Shown here: positions 43,804-52,097 of the stretch, piece after piece
How the letters are laid out: each line of letters starts with the position of its first letter
Numbering within the stretch: position 1 is the first letter of the stretch
Source: an uncultured Erythrobacter sp.
GTDB lineage: Bacteria; Pseudomonadota; Alphaproteobacteria; Sphingomonadales; Sphingomonadaceae
Assembly: GCF_958304185.1 (NCBI RefSeq)
Contig: NZ_OY284433.1
Location: forward strand, 1,984,001 to 2,048,000
Reading direction: 5' to 3'
DNA: 64,000 nucleotides
Translations under genes and position numbers: made by a program
Notes under the pieces: model-generated
Told to the model about the DNA's origin: nothing
What the model saw: only the letters and a program-made list of their open reading frames with translations
The model's database searches: none

Positions 43804-44046
43804 TCAAGGAAGGGGGCTGTTCACCACCAACCACACCCGAATCGCACTGGCCAGCCCCGGAGGTGTGGGTGACTTGATCCGCTCGGCATCGATGCGGGCG
43901 ACCAGCGCGGCAATTGCCAACCCCTCGCGCAGGGCGGCGGCTTTCAGCATCTCCCAGAACAGCGGTTCAAGGCTGATCGAGGTCTGGTGGCCCGCGATGC
44001 TCAACGAGCGTTTGACCGGGGGGTGGTAAGGGGAGGGCGTCTCCAT
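43804..44046 (-). CDS. Ribbon-helix-helix domain protein
   Basis: 80 residues from ATG 44046. PPVKRSLSIAGHQTSISLEP, then FWEMLKAAALREGLAIAALV matches the small RHH_4 family of putative DNA-binding proteins common in alphaproteobacteria. Basic residues on the strand (KRSLSIAGHQTSISL) would contact DNA. The stop codon lies in a C/G-rich hairpin (CCCCT...AGGGG) shared with the murA 3' end. No toxin partner adjoins, so an antitoxin role is unlikely. Confidence 0.8.
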   Translation of the reverse strand: METPSPYHPPVKRSLSIAGHQTSISLEPLFWEMLKAAALREGLAIAALVARIDAERIKSPTPPGLASAIRVWLVVNSPLP

Positions 44047-44062
44047 CCCGCCACGTCTAGAC

Positions 44063-44575
44063 TCAGGCCGCTTCGAAGTCGTCCACATATTCGGGAAGGA
44101 ACCCCGGCTCGCGCTCCGACCAGCCCGGCGCAGTTGCCGCGGCTTCGCTTAAGGATTGCAGCAGCAGCTTGCGGCGCTCCGGGCGGATCGAAGGCAGCGC
44201 AGCGGCGGCGCAGAAGGCGGCGGGCAGATAGGGCCGCGCGCGTGCGCCGAGCAGGCGTTCGTACAGGAACCGGAAGGCGGAAAAGCACCCGAGCCGTTCC
44301 TGTTCGAGATCGAAGGCGGCCACCCGAACCAGCTTGCCGAGGAAGCGTTCGACCTCCTGCGGGGTGCCTTCGTGCGGGATCAGCGCGCGCAGGGACTTCA
44401 AGTCCTGATAGGCGACATATTGGCGGCGGATCGCGGTATTCTCGCTCTCGCTGCGGCCCCAGCGGCGGAACGCATCGGTGCGGGCGAGGCCGATATCGAG
44501 GCTGCGCTTGATGTAACGCTGTTCGGCCGGAGCGAACCCGGCAAACTCCCGCATTTCGGCAATCGGCATCATCAT
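44063..44575 (-). CDS. Uncharacterised soluble protein
   Basis: 170 residues from the first of three consecutive Met codons (44575), with AAGGAG ~9 nt upstream. It is charged and helical, with no signal peptide or membrane span: an N-terminal EMREFAGFAPAEQRYIKRSL and a middle EGTPQEVERFLGKLVRVAAF are the most distinctive parts. I recognise no family. It ends 16 nt before the RHH gene, so the two may be cotranscribed. A CtrA-like motif lies ~45 nt upstream. Confidence 0.72.
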   Translation of the reverse strand: MMMPIAEMREFAGFAPAEQRYIKRSLDIGLARTDAFRRWGRSESENTAIRRQYVAYQDLKSLRALIPHEGTPQEVERFLGKLVRVAAFDLEQERLGCFSAFRFLYERLLGARARPYLPAAFCAAAALPSIRPERRKLLLQSLSEAAATAPGWSEREPGFLPEYVDDFEAA

Positions 44576-44618
44576 GGCGCGTGTCTCCTTCAGACAGGGA
44601 GAACGTCGCACGCCATGG

Positions 44619-44633
44619 TTAATTTATAGTTAG
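44619..44633. promoter_or_regulatory. Weak CtrA-box-like motif
   Basis: TTAA-N7-TTAG (one mismatch from the TTAA-N7-TTAA consensus of the alphaproteobacterial cell-cycle regulator CtrA) lies 44 nt before the start of the uncharacterised gene, in an otherwise A/T-rich patch that may be its promoter. Confidence 0.25.
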
Positions 44634-44643
44634 GTAGTCAGGT

Positions 44644-44792
44644 GGGTTCGCGCCAAGTCGCCAAGGGGCCAAGATGGGGCGCTTGCGGCGAAGCCGCATT
44701 TCTCATTGACTATGGCGCAAGTTGAAAGACTGCGCCTGCGGCGCGGGCTACCCTCTTGGCCCCTTGGCGACTTGGCGACTTGGCGCGAACCC
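44644..44792. repeat. 149-bp palindromic element behind thiSG (MITE/REP-like)
   Basis: The left arm (44644-44674, beginning GGGTTCGCGCCAAGTCGCC) and right arm (44754-44792) are inverted complements. The right arm has one extra tandem copy of the 8-mer AAGTCGCC (on the complementary reading). Inside are two perfect small hairpins, TGCGGC-GAA-GCCGCA (44684-44698) and GCGCC-TGC-GGCGC (44732-44744). The right arm ends one base before the thiSG stop codon. It has no coding capacity. The arms could fold into one long stem, as in a miniature inverted-repeat element. Confidence 0.75.
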
Positions 44793-44793
44793 T

Positions 44794-45771
44794 TCAGATC
44801 AATCCCGCGAGCGGCGAGGAGGGATCGGCATACATCCGCCGCGCCATGCGGCCTGCGAGATAAGCCTCGCGCCCGGCCTCAACCGCCAGCTTCATCGCGC
44901 GGGCCATGCGGATCGGGTCTTTGGCTTCGGCGATGGCGGTGTTCATCAGGATGCCGTCGCAGCCGAGCTCCATGCCGACTGCCGCGTCCGACGCCGTGCC
45001 GACGCCCGCATCGACCAGCACCGGCACTTTCGCGCCTTCAACGATCAACCGGATCATCACCCGGTTCTGAATGCCGAGGCCCGAACCAATCGGCGCGCCG
45101 AGCGGCATGATCGCCACAGCGCCCGCGTCCTCAAGCTGCTTCGCCGCAATCGGATCATCGGCGCAGTAGACCATGGGCAAGAAGCCCTCCTTGGCCAACA
45201 CCTCAGTCGCCTTCAGCGTCTCGCGCATATCGGGATAGAGCGTGCGCGCCTCGCCCAGCACCTCCAGCTTGACCAGATCCCAGCCCCCCGCCTCACGCGC
45301 CAGCCGCAAAGTGCGCACCGCGTCCTCGCCAGTGAAGCAGCCTGCGGTATTGGGGAGGTAGGTGATTTTCTTGGGGTCAATGAAGTCGGTCAGCATCGGC
45401 GCCTTGGGATCGCTGACGTTCACGCGCCGCACCGCCACGGTGACGATCTCTGCGCCCGAAGCTGCAACGGCCGCCGCGTTCTGTTCGAAGCTCTTGTACT
45501 TGCCGGTGCCGACGATCAGCCGCGAGGTGAAGGTGCGACCCGCGACCGTCCAGGTATCTGCGGCATGATCGCCCCCGCCAACGAAGTGCACGATTTCCAG
45601 CCTGTCGCCATCCGCCAGCGGCGCGTCACCCAGCGTCGAGCGCGGGACGATTTCGCCATTGCGTTCCACCGCGACCTTCTCGGGCGCAAGGTCGAGTTCG
45701 CGGACCAGATCGGCGATGGTGGTGGCGGCGGAACGGTGCGGCGCGCCATTCAGGGTAAGGCTCTTCGTCAT
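44794..45771 (-). CDS. thiG: Fused sulfur carrier ThiS - thiazole synthase ThiG
   Basis: 325 residues from ATG 45771. The first ~66 residues are a ThiS ubiquitin-like domain ([19 protein letters not shown] to [13 protein letters not shown]); the rest is complete ThiG ([66 protein letters not shown]). The Gly-Gly that is normally the free C-terminus of ThiS is internal (GGG-DHA), so thiocarboxylate formation would need cleavage or another mechanism. Such fusions are known in annotated alphaproteobacteria. No TPP riboswitch is visible in the short upstream gap. Confidence 0.92.
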   Translation of the reverse strand: MTKSLTLNGAPHRSAATTIADLVRELDLAPEKVAVERNGEIVPRSTLGDAPLADGDRLEIVHFVGGGDHAADTWTVAGRTFTSRLIVGTGKYKSFEQNAAAVAASGAEIVTVAVRRVNVSDPKAPMLTDFIDPKKITYLPNTAGCFTGEDAVRTLRLAREAGGWDLVKLEVLGEARTLYPDMRETLKATEVLAKEGFLPMVYCADDPIAAKQLEDAGAVAIMPLGAPIGSGLGIQNRVMIRLIVEGAKVPVLVDAGVGTASDAAVGMELGCDGILMNTAIAEAKDPIRMARAMKLAVEAGREAYLAGRMARRMYADPSSPLAGLI

Positions 45772-45843
45772 GGGACGGGACATAGGCGCTCAGGCCGAGG
45801 CTGCAACCCAAGTGTTTTGAGAGGCTGCGTTTGGATTGGAGCG

Positions 45844-46233
45844 TCAGCGCGCGGCGCGCAGGTTCAGCACATGGCCGACCGAAACCAGCGCCACACCCAC
45901 CAGCGTCAGCAGGAATTCATTGGTCCCATGCGGCACCACCAGCGCGGCTGCCATCAGCACCAGACCGACCACCGCGACGAGGAACGGCAGCATCCGCCCG
46001 TGGCGCAGCAGGCCCCAGCCGATTGCCGCCGTCGCCACCGCAACCGCAACGGCGAGGCCGATACGGTGGATGTTCTCCTCCAGCAGGAAATGCCCGCCAA
46101 GACCCAGCGCCGAGACCAGGAACAGCGTCGCGAGGCAATGAATCGCGCACAGGCCCGCCAATCCGATCCCGAGCTGATCGAGTCGGCGACGGAGCGAGGT
46201 CCGACTCGCAGGGGGAAGCGCATTGTGGGGCAT
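45844..46233 (-). CDS. MerC-domain membrane protein
   Basis: 129 residues with about four membrane spans. The MerC hallmark is the first span, GIGLAGLCAIHCLATLFLVS with its Cys-x-x-His-Cys arrangement; ENIHRIGLAVAVAVATAAIG and PFLVAVVGLVLMAAALVV are further spans. MerC proteins move mercuric ions, but in genomes without mer genes they may handle other metals. A Zur-like palindrome 21 nt upstream suggests a link to zinc. There is no merA or merR nearby. Confidence 0.85.
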   Translation of the reverse strand: MPHNALPPASRTSLRRRLDQLGIGLAGLCAIHCLATLFLVSALGLGGHFLLEENIHRIGLAVAVAVATAAIGWGLLRHGRMLPFLVAVVGLVLMAAALVVPHGTNEFLLTLVGVALVSVGHVLNLRAAR

Positions 46234-46253
46234 GATCTCAGCCGCACATATGT

Positions 46254-46267
46254 AATGTTGTTACATT
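46254..46267. promoter_or_regulatory. Zur-like operator
   Basis: AATGT-TGTT-ACATT is a perfect inverted repeat close to the proteobacterial Zur core (AATGT-TATA-ACATT); the flanks CACA...TGTG extend the dyad. It lies 21 nt before the MerC-domain start and ~90 nt before ctaA. Repression of the MerC-domain gene under zinc sufficiency is the simplest reading. Confidence 0.55.
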
Positions 46268-46355
46268 GTGCAAGGCGGACTTGCGCGCAGAGCATTTGCA
46301 TTTGCGCCGAACAGGCTTGCACTGGCGCAGCGCGCAGCACAAAGAGCGAGCCACC

Positions 46356-47438
46356 ATGGCCACCTCCGCCTCCGTGTCGAACCTGTTCAAACCCGCCCCG
46401 CACACCCGCGCCCGGCCCCTGGCGATTGCGCGCTGGCTGGAGCTGGTGGCGCTGCTGGTGGTGGGCATCGTGGTCGTCGGCGGGATTACCCGGCTGACAG
46501 AGAGCGGCCTTTCGATCACCGAATGGAACGTGGTCAGCGGCATCCTCCCCCCTTTGAACGAGGCGGCATGGCAGGCCGAATTCGCCAAGTATCGGCTTAC
46601 CGCCGAATTCCGGATGGAAAGCGGCCCGGCGGGGATGGATCTGGCCGCATTCAAGTTCATCTTCTTCTGGGAATGGTTCCACCGCATCCTTGGACGGGTG
46701 ATCGGGCTTGCTTATCTGTTGCCGCTGATCGTATTTGCCGCGCGGCGGGCGATCCCGGCGGGATATGGCTGGCGGCTGGCGGCGATGTTCACGCTGATCC
46801 TCGGGCAGGGGGCGCTGGGGTGGTACATGGTGTCCTCGGGCGTCGGGAATACCGATCTGACCGATGTGAGCCATTTCCGCCTGTCAGCGCATTTGCTGAC
46901 GGCGCTGTTCCTGCTGGCGGGGCTGGTGTGGACGTCGCGCGATTTGCGCCTGCTCGCCGGCGATCCTGCCGCAGGGCCGGCGCCGCTGACGGCAGGCGCG
47001 GCGCTGGTTGCGGCCGTCTTGTTCGTCCAGCTATTGCTTGGTGCCTGGGTCGCGGGGCTTAACGCGGGCCTCGCCGCCAATGACTGGCCGCTGATGAACG
47101 GGCAGCTGCTGCCCGAGGTCGACTGGTCGCAAGGCGCGCTGTGGACGCTTACGCATGATCCCTTCCTGCTCCATTTCCTCCACCGCTGGTGGGCATGGGT
47201 GGCCGTCGCGGCGCTGGTGTGGCTGGGGCGGGCGGTGCGCAAGACGGATCGGTTCGCGAGCATCGCGGTGCACACTGCGTTTGGGACGATGGTGCTGCTG
47301 GGGATTGCGACCGTGATGAGCGGGGTCTCCCTGTGGATCGCCGCTGCGCACCAACTGGTCGGCGCGCTGACGGTCGCCGCGACCGTGTGGGCGATGCACT
47401 GCAACGGCATCGCACGGCGGGGCGGAGCTGCCGCCTGA
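46356..47438 (+). CDS. ctaA: Haem A synthase
   Basis: 360 residues from ATG 46356. Eight membrane spans are seen. GGITRLTESGLSITEWNVVS is the diagnostic N-terminal block; WEWFHRILGRVIGLAYLLPL and LLHFLHRWWAWVAVAALVWL carry haem-ligand histidines. The Cys pair of Bacillus CtaA is absent, as expected for the alphaproteobacterial/COX15 type. It oxidises haem O to haem A for cytochrome c oxidase. It is separated from the cox genes. The stop shares a base with the cutA start. Confidence 0.94.
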   Translation: MATSASVSNLFKPAPHTRARPLAIARWLELVALLVVGIVVVGGITRLTESGLSITEWNVVSGILPPLNEAAWQAEFAKYRLTAEFRMESGPAGMDLAAFKFIFFWEWFHRILGRVIGLAYLLPLIVFAARRAIPAGYGWRLAAMFTLILGQGALGWYMVSSGVGNTDLTDVSHFRLSAHLLTALFLLAGLVWTSRDLRLLAGDPAAGPAPLTAGAALVAAVLFVQLLLGAWVAGLNAGLAANDWPLMNGQLLPEVDWSQGALWTLTHDPFLLHFLHRWWAWVAVAALVWLGRAVRKTDRFASIAVHTAFGTMVLLGIATVMSGVSLWIAAAHQLVGALTVAATVWAMHCNGIARRGGAAA

Positions 47439-47755
47439 TGGCCGCCGCGCTGGTGTGGTGCCCCTTCCCCGACGTTGAAAGCGCCCGCGCCGCTGCCGAC
47501 GCGCTGCTCGATGAAGGGCTGATCGCCTGCGCCAATATCCTCGGCACGATTGAATCCCGCTTCGTGTGGGAGGGCGCCCGCGCATCGGGCACCGAGACCC
47601 CGGTGCTGTTCAAAACCGTCGCCGAGCGGCTGGAGGACGTGATTGAGCGGGTCGGCGAGCTGCATCCCTACGATACGCCCGCCATTCTTGGTTGGCGGGT
47701 CGATGAGGCCCATCCGGCAACGCTCGCATGGCTGACCGGAGCCGTTTCCAGCTAG
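47438..47755 (+). CDS. cutA: CutA1 divalent-ion tolerance protein
   Basis: 105 residues starting at the ATG that overlaps the ctaA stop (TGATG). [56 protein letters not shown] and [14 protein letters not shown] are all CutA hallmarks. It is a small trimeric ferredoxin-like protein of uncertain role, historically linked to copper tolerance. Its location beside a MerC-domain/Zur-box gene and haem A synthase gives a loose metal theme. Confidence 0.93.
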   Translation: MAAALVWCPFPDVESARAAADALLDEGLIACANILGTIESRFVWEGARASGTETPVLFKTVAERLEDVIERVGELHPYDTPAILGWRVDEAHPATLAWLTGAVSS

Positions 47756-47793
47756 CGGTATTATTTTACCGCATTGCGAAATGGCGCTTTTGC

Positions 47794-47822
47794 TTGACTT
47801 TCACGGGGGTCGGCGACATTTG
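47794..47822 (+). promoter_or_regulatory. Candidate rplM-rpsI promoter
   Basis: TTGACT (47794-47799), then a 17-nt spacer and ACATTT (47817-47822), ~90 nt before rplM. The -35 is good and the -10 is poor. Confidence 0.35.
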
Positions 47823-47913
47823 CGCCCCACTTCTCCGCCCGGCCGTGTGCCGTGTGGGGGCGATTCTCCCGGACATTTGCCGGCAGAACAGTTTCGAACC
47901 AAGGACACATGCC

Positions 47914-48393
47914 ATGAAGGCGCTCAGCAAGCAGACCCGGTCGATCAAACCGGCCGAGGTCGAAAAGAACTGGCACATCATCGACGCCGACGGTCTCGTC
48001 GTCGGTCGCCTCGCCGCGATCGTCGCCAACATCCTGCGCGGCAAGACCAAGCCGACCTACACCCCGCACGTCGATTGCGGTGATCACGTGATCATCATCA
48101 ACGTTGAGAAGGTGAAGTTCACCGGCAACAAGATGGGCAACAAGATCTATTACAAGCACACCGGTCACCCCGGCGGCATCAAGGAAACCACCCCGGCCAA
48201 GGTGCTCGGCGGTCGTTTCCCCGAGCGTGTGCTTGAAAAGGCGATCGAGCGGATGATCCCGCGCGGCCCGCTCGGCCGTGATCAGATGCGTGCGCTGCAC
48301 CTCTATGTCGGCACCGAACACCCGCATGACGGCCAAAAGCCGCAGGTGCTCGACGTCGCTTCCATGAACCGCAAGAACAAGGTGGCCGCATAA
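47914..48393 (+). CDS. rplM: Ribosomal protein L13
   Basis: 159 residues from ATG 47914, with AAGGA 8 nt upstream; the longer frame from 47728 is not needed. [59 protein letters not shown] and [20 protein letters not shown] are typical. It is an early-assembly 50S protein. It is coupled to rpsI by TAATG, the standard rplM-rpsI operon. Confidence 0.97.
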   Translation: MKALSKQTRSIKPAEVEKNWHIIDADGLVVGRLAAIVANILRGKTKPTYTPHVDCGDHVIIINVEKVKFTGNKMGNKIYYKHTGHPGGIKETTPAKVLGGRFPERVLEKAIERMIPRGPLGRDQMRALHLYVGTEHPHDGQKPQVLDVASMNRKNKVAA

Positions 48394-48908
48394 TGTCCGA
48401 TGAAACCACCACCGTCTCGGATCTCGCCGATCTGAAGGACATCGCCGCTGGCGTGCCGCAGGGCGACGCTGCTGAAATCGCTCGCGTTGCCATGCCGCTG
48501 CGTGATCGCGAAATCGACGCGCAGGGCCGTTCCTACGCCACCGGCCGCCGCAAGGATGCGGTTGCCCGCGTGTGGGTCAAGCCGGGCACCGGCAAGATCA
48601 CCATCAACGGCCGCGATCAGGAAACCTACTTCGCGCGTCCGACCCTGCGTCTGGTGATCAACCAGCCCTTCACCATCACGGACCGCAGCGGCCAGTACGA
48701 TGTGATCTGCACCGTGCGCGGTGGCGGGTTGTCGGGTCAGGCCGGCGCTGTGAAGCACGGCATCGCCCAGGCGCTGACCAAGTACGAGCCGGAATTGCGC
48801 TCCGCCGTGAAGGCTGAAGGCTTCCTCACCCGCGACAGCCGCGTGGTCGAGCGTAAGAAGTACGGCAAGGCCAAGGCCCGCCGCAGCTTCCAGTTCTCGA
48901 AGCGTTAA
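48393..48908 (+). CDS. rpsI: Ribosomal protein S9
   Basis: 171 residues; the ~40-residue acidic N-terminal extension ([20 protein letters not shown]) is usual in Sphingomonadales. The S9 domain is [40 protein letters not shown], and the tRNA-contacting C-terminus [17 protein letters not shown] ending in Lys-Arg. A terminator follows. Confidence 0.97.
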   Translation: MSDETTTVSDLADLKDIAAGVPQGDAAEIARVAMPLRDREIDAQGRSYATGRRKDAVARVWVKPGTGKITINGRDQETYFARPTLRLVINQPFTITDRSGQYDVICTVRGGGLSGQAGAVKHGIAQALTKYEPELRSAVKAEGFLTRDSRVVERKKYGKAKARRSFQFSKR

Positions 48909-48930
48909 GCTCTTCCCGCAAGGGATACGA

Positions 48931-48968
48931 AAAAGGGCGGCCCCGCAAGGGAGCCGCCCTTTTCTTTT
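48931..48968 (+). terminator. Intrinsic terminator after rpsI
   Basis: AAAAGGGCGGC (48931-48941) pairs with GCCGCCCTTTT (48953-48963), followed by CTTTTGCC. The A/T flanks make it usable in both directions, so it may also end the opposing small membrane gene. Confidence 0.88.
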
Positions 48969-48990
48969 GCCGCCCGGGGGACTCGGGCGC

Positions 48991-49188
48991 TCAGCGTTGC
49001 AGCAGCGAGATCCCGAAGGTCAGCCCGCTCGCCGATAGGAATATCGGCCACGACCAGTACATTTTGGCATCTGCGAAGTGCACCGCATGAATCGCCAGCG
49101 GACCGGCGCTCGATCCTTGTGAGCCGATCACCAGCGCAATGATCGCAGACAGGATCGCGCCGAAGGTCATCGCCTTGATCAAATCCAT
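48991..49188 (-). CDS. Small two-span membrane protein
   Basis: 65 residues from ATG 49188, chosen because AAGGGA lies 6 nt upstream (an ATG two codons earlier overlaps that site). Spans: AMTFGAILSAIIALVIG and a C-terminal YWSWPIFLSASGLTFGISLL. The middle holds a His-x-x-His stretch (IHAVHFADAKM). No family is recognised; it appears to be a genuine small protein given the ribosome site and composition. The ~200 bp upstream to 49386 is A/T-richer and probably holds its promoter. Confidence 0.7.
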   Translation of the reverse strand: MDLIKAMTFGAILSAIIALVIGSQGSSAGPLAIHAVHFADAKMYWSWPIFLSASGLTFGISLLQR

Positions 49189-49386
49189 CGCCATTCCCTT
49201 CGTCGCACCAGCCGCACCGGGGGGAGACTTGCCCCAAGCAGCCGTCGGTTGAACAGGGCAGGCAGGAAAGGACCAGCGGATGCATACCGTCCCAGCCTGC
49301 ATCCGCGATTTGACCAACAAAACCTTAAGGCCAATCCTAGGGAAAAGGTTAAGGCGCAGCCCCGAAATGTTACCGATGCGCGCGGA

Positions 49387-50247
49387 TCAATGCACCGACG
49401 GATCGACCGGGGGGACACGATCGACCGGCGCGACCGGTTCGCCCGGCGTGCGCGGCGGGGTGGCATCCTCGGGGACATCCTCGATCAGCATGTCGCGCGT
49501 CGGCACACCTTCGAGATTGCGCACCGCCACCTCCAGCCGCACGCCGTCCCACGTCAACTCGTTGAAGCTGGGCGGGGTCGAGCGGGTGCGCTGCGACAGC
49601 GTTCCCGCACCGATCATCCGGACGGGGCCTTCGCTGGTCGGCTCGGCGATGTCGAACGCGTCATGGACATGGCCCGACAGCACGCCGAGCACATTGCGCC
49701 GCGCGAGTTCGCGCAGGGCATTCTCGCCCCCGCGAGTCAGCGCCGTGCCGTGCGTTCCGGCCTCGCGCAGCGGGTGGTGCACCGCCACCAGCGCCCGCGT
49801 TCCGGCAGGCAGCCGGTCGAGCGCAGCGAGGCAATCGGCCAGCGCCGGGGCGGTCACCCAGCCTTTCGACCAGTTCATGCGCGGCTGCCAGCGCCGCACA
49901 GTCTTGAGCGGCACGATCGCCAGCCCCGCGAGGTCGATTTCGCGTTCAACCAGCGATTTCATCCCCTCGAACCGTTTGTAGGGATCGAAAAAGCGCTCGA
50001 TCAGGTTGAAATAGGGCATATCGTGATTGCCGATGCTGATCGTCACCGGAACGTCGAGCGCGGTGATCCAGCGGGTTGCGGCGGCGAATTCGTGATGGCG
50101 CGCGCGCATGGTATGATCGCCTGTGATTACTACGGCAGCGGGGCGCTTTGCAGCGATCTCGTCGCGCACCCATGCCAGCGCATCGCGGTCCTCCAGCCCG
50201 AAGTGGATGTCGGAGAGGTGGAACAGACGCAGCCGGTCAGAGCTCAT
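49387..50247 (-). CDS. Metallophosphoesterase (calcineurin-like)
   Basis: 286 residues from ATG 50247. Metal-binding blocks: FHLSDIHFG (DxH), VVITGDHTMR (GDxT variant), ISIGNHDMPYF (GNHD), VAVHHPLRE and VLSGHVHDAF (GHxH). All ligands of the calcineurin-like family are present. The C-terminal ~25 residues are Pro/Val/Asp-rich and probably disordered. Its start overlaps the stop of the diacylglycerol-kinase-like gene by 11 nt, so the two may act in one pathway of phospholipid or nucleotide turnover. Confidence 0.9.
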   Translation of the reverse strand: MSSDRLRLFHLSDIHFGLEDRDALAWVRDEIAAKRPAAVVITGDHTMRARHHEFAAATRWITALDVPVTISIGNHDMPYFNLIERFFDPYKRFEGMKSLVEREIDLAGLAIVPLKTVRRWQPRMNWSKGWVTAPALADCLAALDRLPAGTRALVAVHHPLREAGTHGTALTRGGENALRELARRNVLGVLSGHVHDAFDIAEPTSEGPVRMIGAGTLSQRTRSTPPSFNELTWDGVRLEVAVRNLEGVPTRDMLIEDVPEDATPPRTPGEPVAPVDRVPPVDPSVH

Positions 50248-51091
50248 GCGATGTCGCCAGCAGATCCACTCCGCATGGTTCGACCGAGAATCGCGAACCG
50301 GAGGGGCATTCGCTCGGCTCACCGTCGATCAGGCAGGCCAGCGGGCCGCCATCGGCGCTGACGAGCGTAATGCTGTCAGCGATCCCGAGCCGGTCGTGCG
50401 GCCCTTCGCGGAAGCGGCGGCGCACCAAGGCCCAGGCCTGCCCGGCATAGTCGAGTGCGGCCTCGGCGAAGTATCCGTCGATCTGCACACCGTGCTCGCC
50501 GGGGGTCAGTTCGACGAGCGGATAGCCGCCGTCGCGCGATAGGCGGCTGTCGGCCAGCATGACGCCTGCCCCGGTGGTGGTGTGGCGCAGCGCCTCGACC
50601 GTTTCCTTCGCTATGTCCGCAATATCGCGCCTGCGCATCGATTCGCGCACCCGGCTCCATGCGGTGCCCGGCCCGACCAGCAGCCCCGCCAGCGCCAGCC
50701 CGGCCTCGCAACGCACGCAGTCCAGCCGCCGCGCTCGCGCACCGCCGCCCGCAACAATATCGAGGATCGTGTCGAGGTCTGTCGTCCGGTGAAGCCGCAG
50801 TGGGAGCAGGTTCATCGTTCCGCCCGGCAGCACCAGCACCGTGCCGCCCCAACCCGACAGCTGATTGATCAGCGTGTTCATGGTGCCGTCGCCAGTGTAG
50901 ATCACCACATGCGCGATCCCGGCCGCATCCAGCGCGGCGGCATCGGGCAGGGGATCGTCGGGAAAGGCCACCACCCGCTCGACCGGCCAGCCCCGCGCTG
51001 TCAACGCGGCGGTGAGCGTTTCGGCAGAGGTCTGGTCATTGCTCCCGCTTGCAGGGTTGACCACGAGCCAGCAGGGGGTGTGCGTATCCAT
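50237..51091 (-). CDS. Diacylglycerol kinase-like (DAGK catalytic domain) protein
   Basis: 284 residues. WLVVNPASGSN, VVIYTGDGTMNTLINQL and VLVLPGGTMNLL are the nucleotide-binding hallmarks of the DAGK/sphingosine-kinase fold. The C-terminal beta domain ends DGEPSECPSGSRFSVEPCGV. The lipid substrate cannot be read from the sequence; bacterial members phosphorylate diacylglycerol or related lipids. In sphingolipid-making Sphingomonadales a sphingoid substrate is conceivable (inference). Confidence 0.88.
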   Translation of the reverse strand: MDTHTPCWLVVNPASGSNDQTSAETLTAALTARGWPVERVVAFPDDPLPDAAALDAAGIAHVVIYTGDGTMNTLINQLSGWGGTVLVLPGGTMNLLPLRLHRTTDLDTILDIVAGGGARARRLDCVRCEAGLALAGLLVGPGTAWSRVRESMRRRDIADIAKETVEALRHTTTGAGVMLADSRLSRDGGYPLVELTPGEHGVQIDGYFAEAALDYAGQAWALVRRRFREGPHDRLGIADSITLVSADGGPLACLIDGEPSECPSGSRFSVEPCGVDLLATSHEL

Positions 51092-51125
51092 TGTCGTTTG
51101 TGCTCCGGCGCCCCCGGCTTGGGCG

Positions 51126-51440
51126 CTATACCCGCCCGCTCAGGATCAACCAAGCGGCACCGGCATTGAAAAAGGTGTAGGCGGCATAGGCCCAGGCATA
51201 GCCCGGCCAGCCCTCGACCGAGAGCAGCAGCGCGAAGAACAGCACCGCAAATTCGCTCACCAATGCAGCGCGGCTGCCCAGTGTCTGGCTGACCTGCGGC
51301 AGGCGTGCGAACAGCGGGTGGCCGCTTGCGAACACAGCGCGATTGATCGCGAAGTTTCCGATTCCCAGCAGAAAGATGATGATGGTGGCCGAACCCATCG
51401 CAACACTATGGCGCTGCGCTGGTCGATTGGGAACCGCCAT
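51126..51440 (-). CDS. Small membrane protein
   Basis: About 104 residues if started at ATG 51440 (GGGA 5 nt upstream); ATG 51398 would give 90. Three hydrophobic stretches: SATIIIFLLGIGNFAINRAV, ALVSEFAVLFFALLLSV and WAYAAYTFFNAGAAWLIL. No family is recognised. It lies 34 nt upstream of the lipid-kinase-like gene on the same strand and may be its operon partner. Confidence 0.65.
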   Translation of the reverse strand: MAVPNRPAQRHSVAMGSATIIIFLLGIGNFAINRAVFASGHPLFARLPQVSQTLGSRAALVSEFAVLFFALLLSVEGWPGYAWAYAAYTFFNAGAAWLILSGRV

Positions 51441-51628
51441 TTGTCCCGCCAACAGCACCATTGGTCATCGGGCCGCCGCGTCTGTCGACGGCGGTACACG
51501 GGTTGATCGAAGGCCGAATGCAGGCGGCAGGAAGGCGGCGTATCAGGGGTTTCAGCAGGGCGCTTGGCACCCCGCCGGATCGGACCCCCGCCCGATCTCA
51601 GGCCCCTGCGAGATGGAGGAGATGAAAC

Positions 51629-51952
51629 ATGAAACCCCTTGCGAAAACACTCACTCATGCCCTTGCCGCGCTTGGCCTTGCCGGCGCGGCGATCAGCCCG
51701 GCGCTGGCCGGTGACATCCAGAAGACGACGATCCGGGTCAGCACTTCGGACATCGATCTCGGCACAGCGAAAGGTCAGAAGATCCTCGACAAGCGCGTCG
51801 AAAAGGCTGTGCGCCAGGTATGCCGCACCACCAGCCTGACCACCGGTTCGCGGGTGATGAGCAAGGACGCCCTCGCCTGCCTCGCCAAGGCGCGCACCGA
51901 CGCCAAACAACAGGTTGCCGCCCGGACACTCGAACAGCAGCGCGGCGGCTAA
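51629..51952 (+). CDS. UrcA-family secreted protein
   Basis: 107 residues with a signal peptide (ALAALGLAGAAISPALA/GD). The mature part TIRVSTSDIDLGTAKGQKIL, then RVEKAVRQVCRTTSL fits the UrcA family of small alphaproteobacterial exported proteins; two cysteines probably form a disulfide. GGAGGAGAT precedes the ATG. Function unknown. A strong terminator follows 45 nt after the stop. The ~190 bp upstream (to the small membrane gene) should hold its promoter; I see no clear hexamers. Confidence 0.88.
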   Translation: MKPLAKTLTHALAALGLAGAAISPALAGDIQKTTIRVSTSDIDLGTAKGQKILDKRVEKAVRQVCRTTSLTTGSRVMSKDALACLAKARTDAKQQVAARTLEQQRGG

Positions 51953-51996
51953 CCGCAGCTGCAATCCTGCGCCTTACCTCAAGGCGCAGTCGATAC

Positions 51997-52045
51997 GGCC
52001 CGAACCCTTCCAGTCCCTGGGGTTCGGGCCGCTTTTTGTTTTTGG
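51997..52045 (+). terminator. Intrinsic terminator after the UrcA gene
   Basis: GGCCCGAACCC (51997-52007) pairs perfectly with GGGTTCGGGCC (52020-52030), followed by GCTTTTTGTTTTTGG. Confidence 0.92.
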
Positions 52046-52097
52046 ACCACCTTCGGTGGAGCAGACCCCCGGCCCGCCTCAGCGCGACGAGAAAACA

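Noticed and set aside
43804-44046. RHH protein as the antitoxin of a toxin-antitoxin pair
   Set aside because: The adjacent 170-residue gene is too long and has no toxin motif, and gene order is the reverse of the usual antitoxin-toxin arrangement.
45772-45843. TPP riboswitch before thiSG
   Set aside because: Only 72 bp separate it from the MerC-domain gene and no THI-box core (CUGAGA/ACCUGA) is present.
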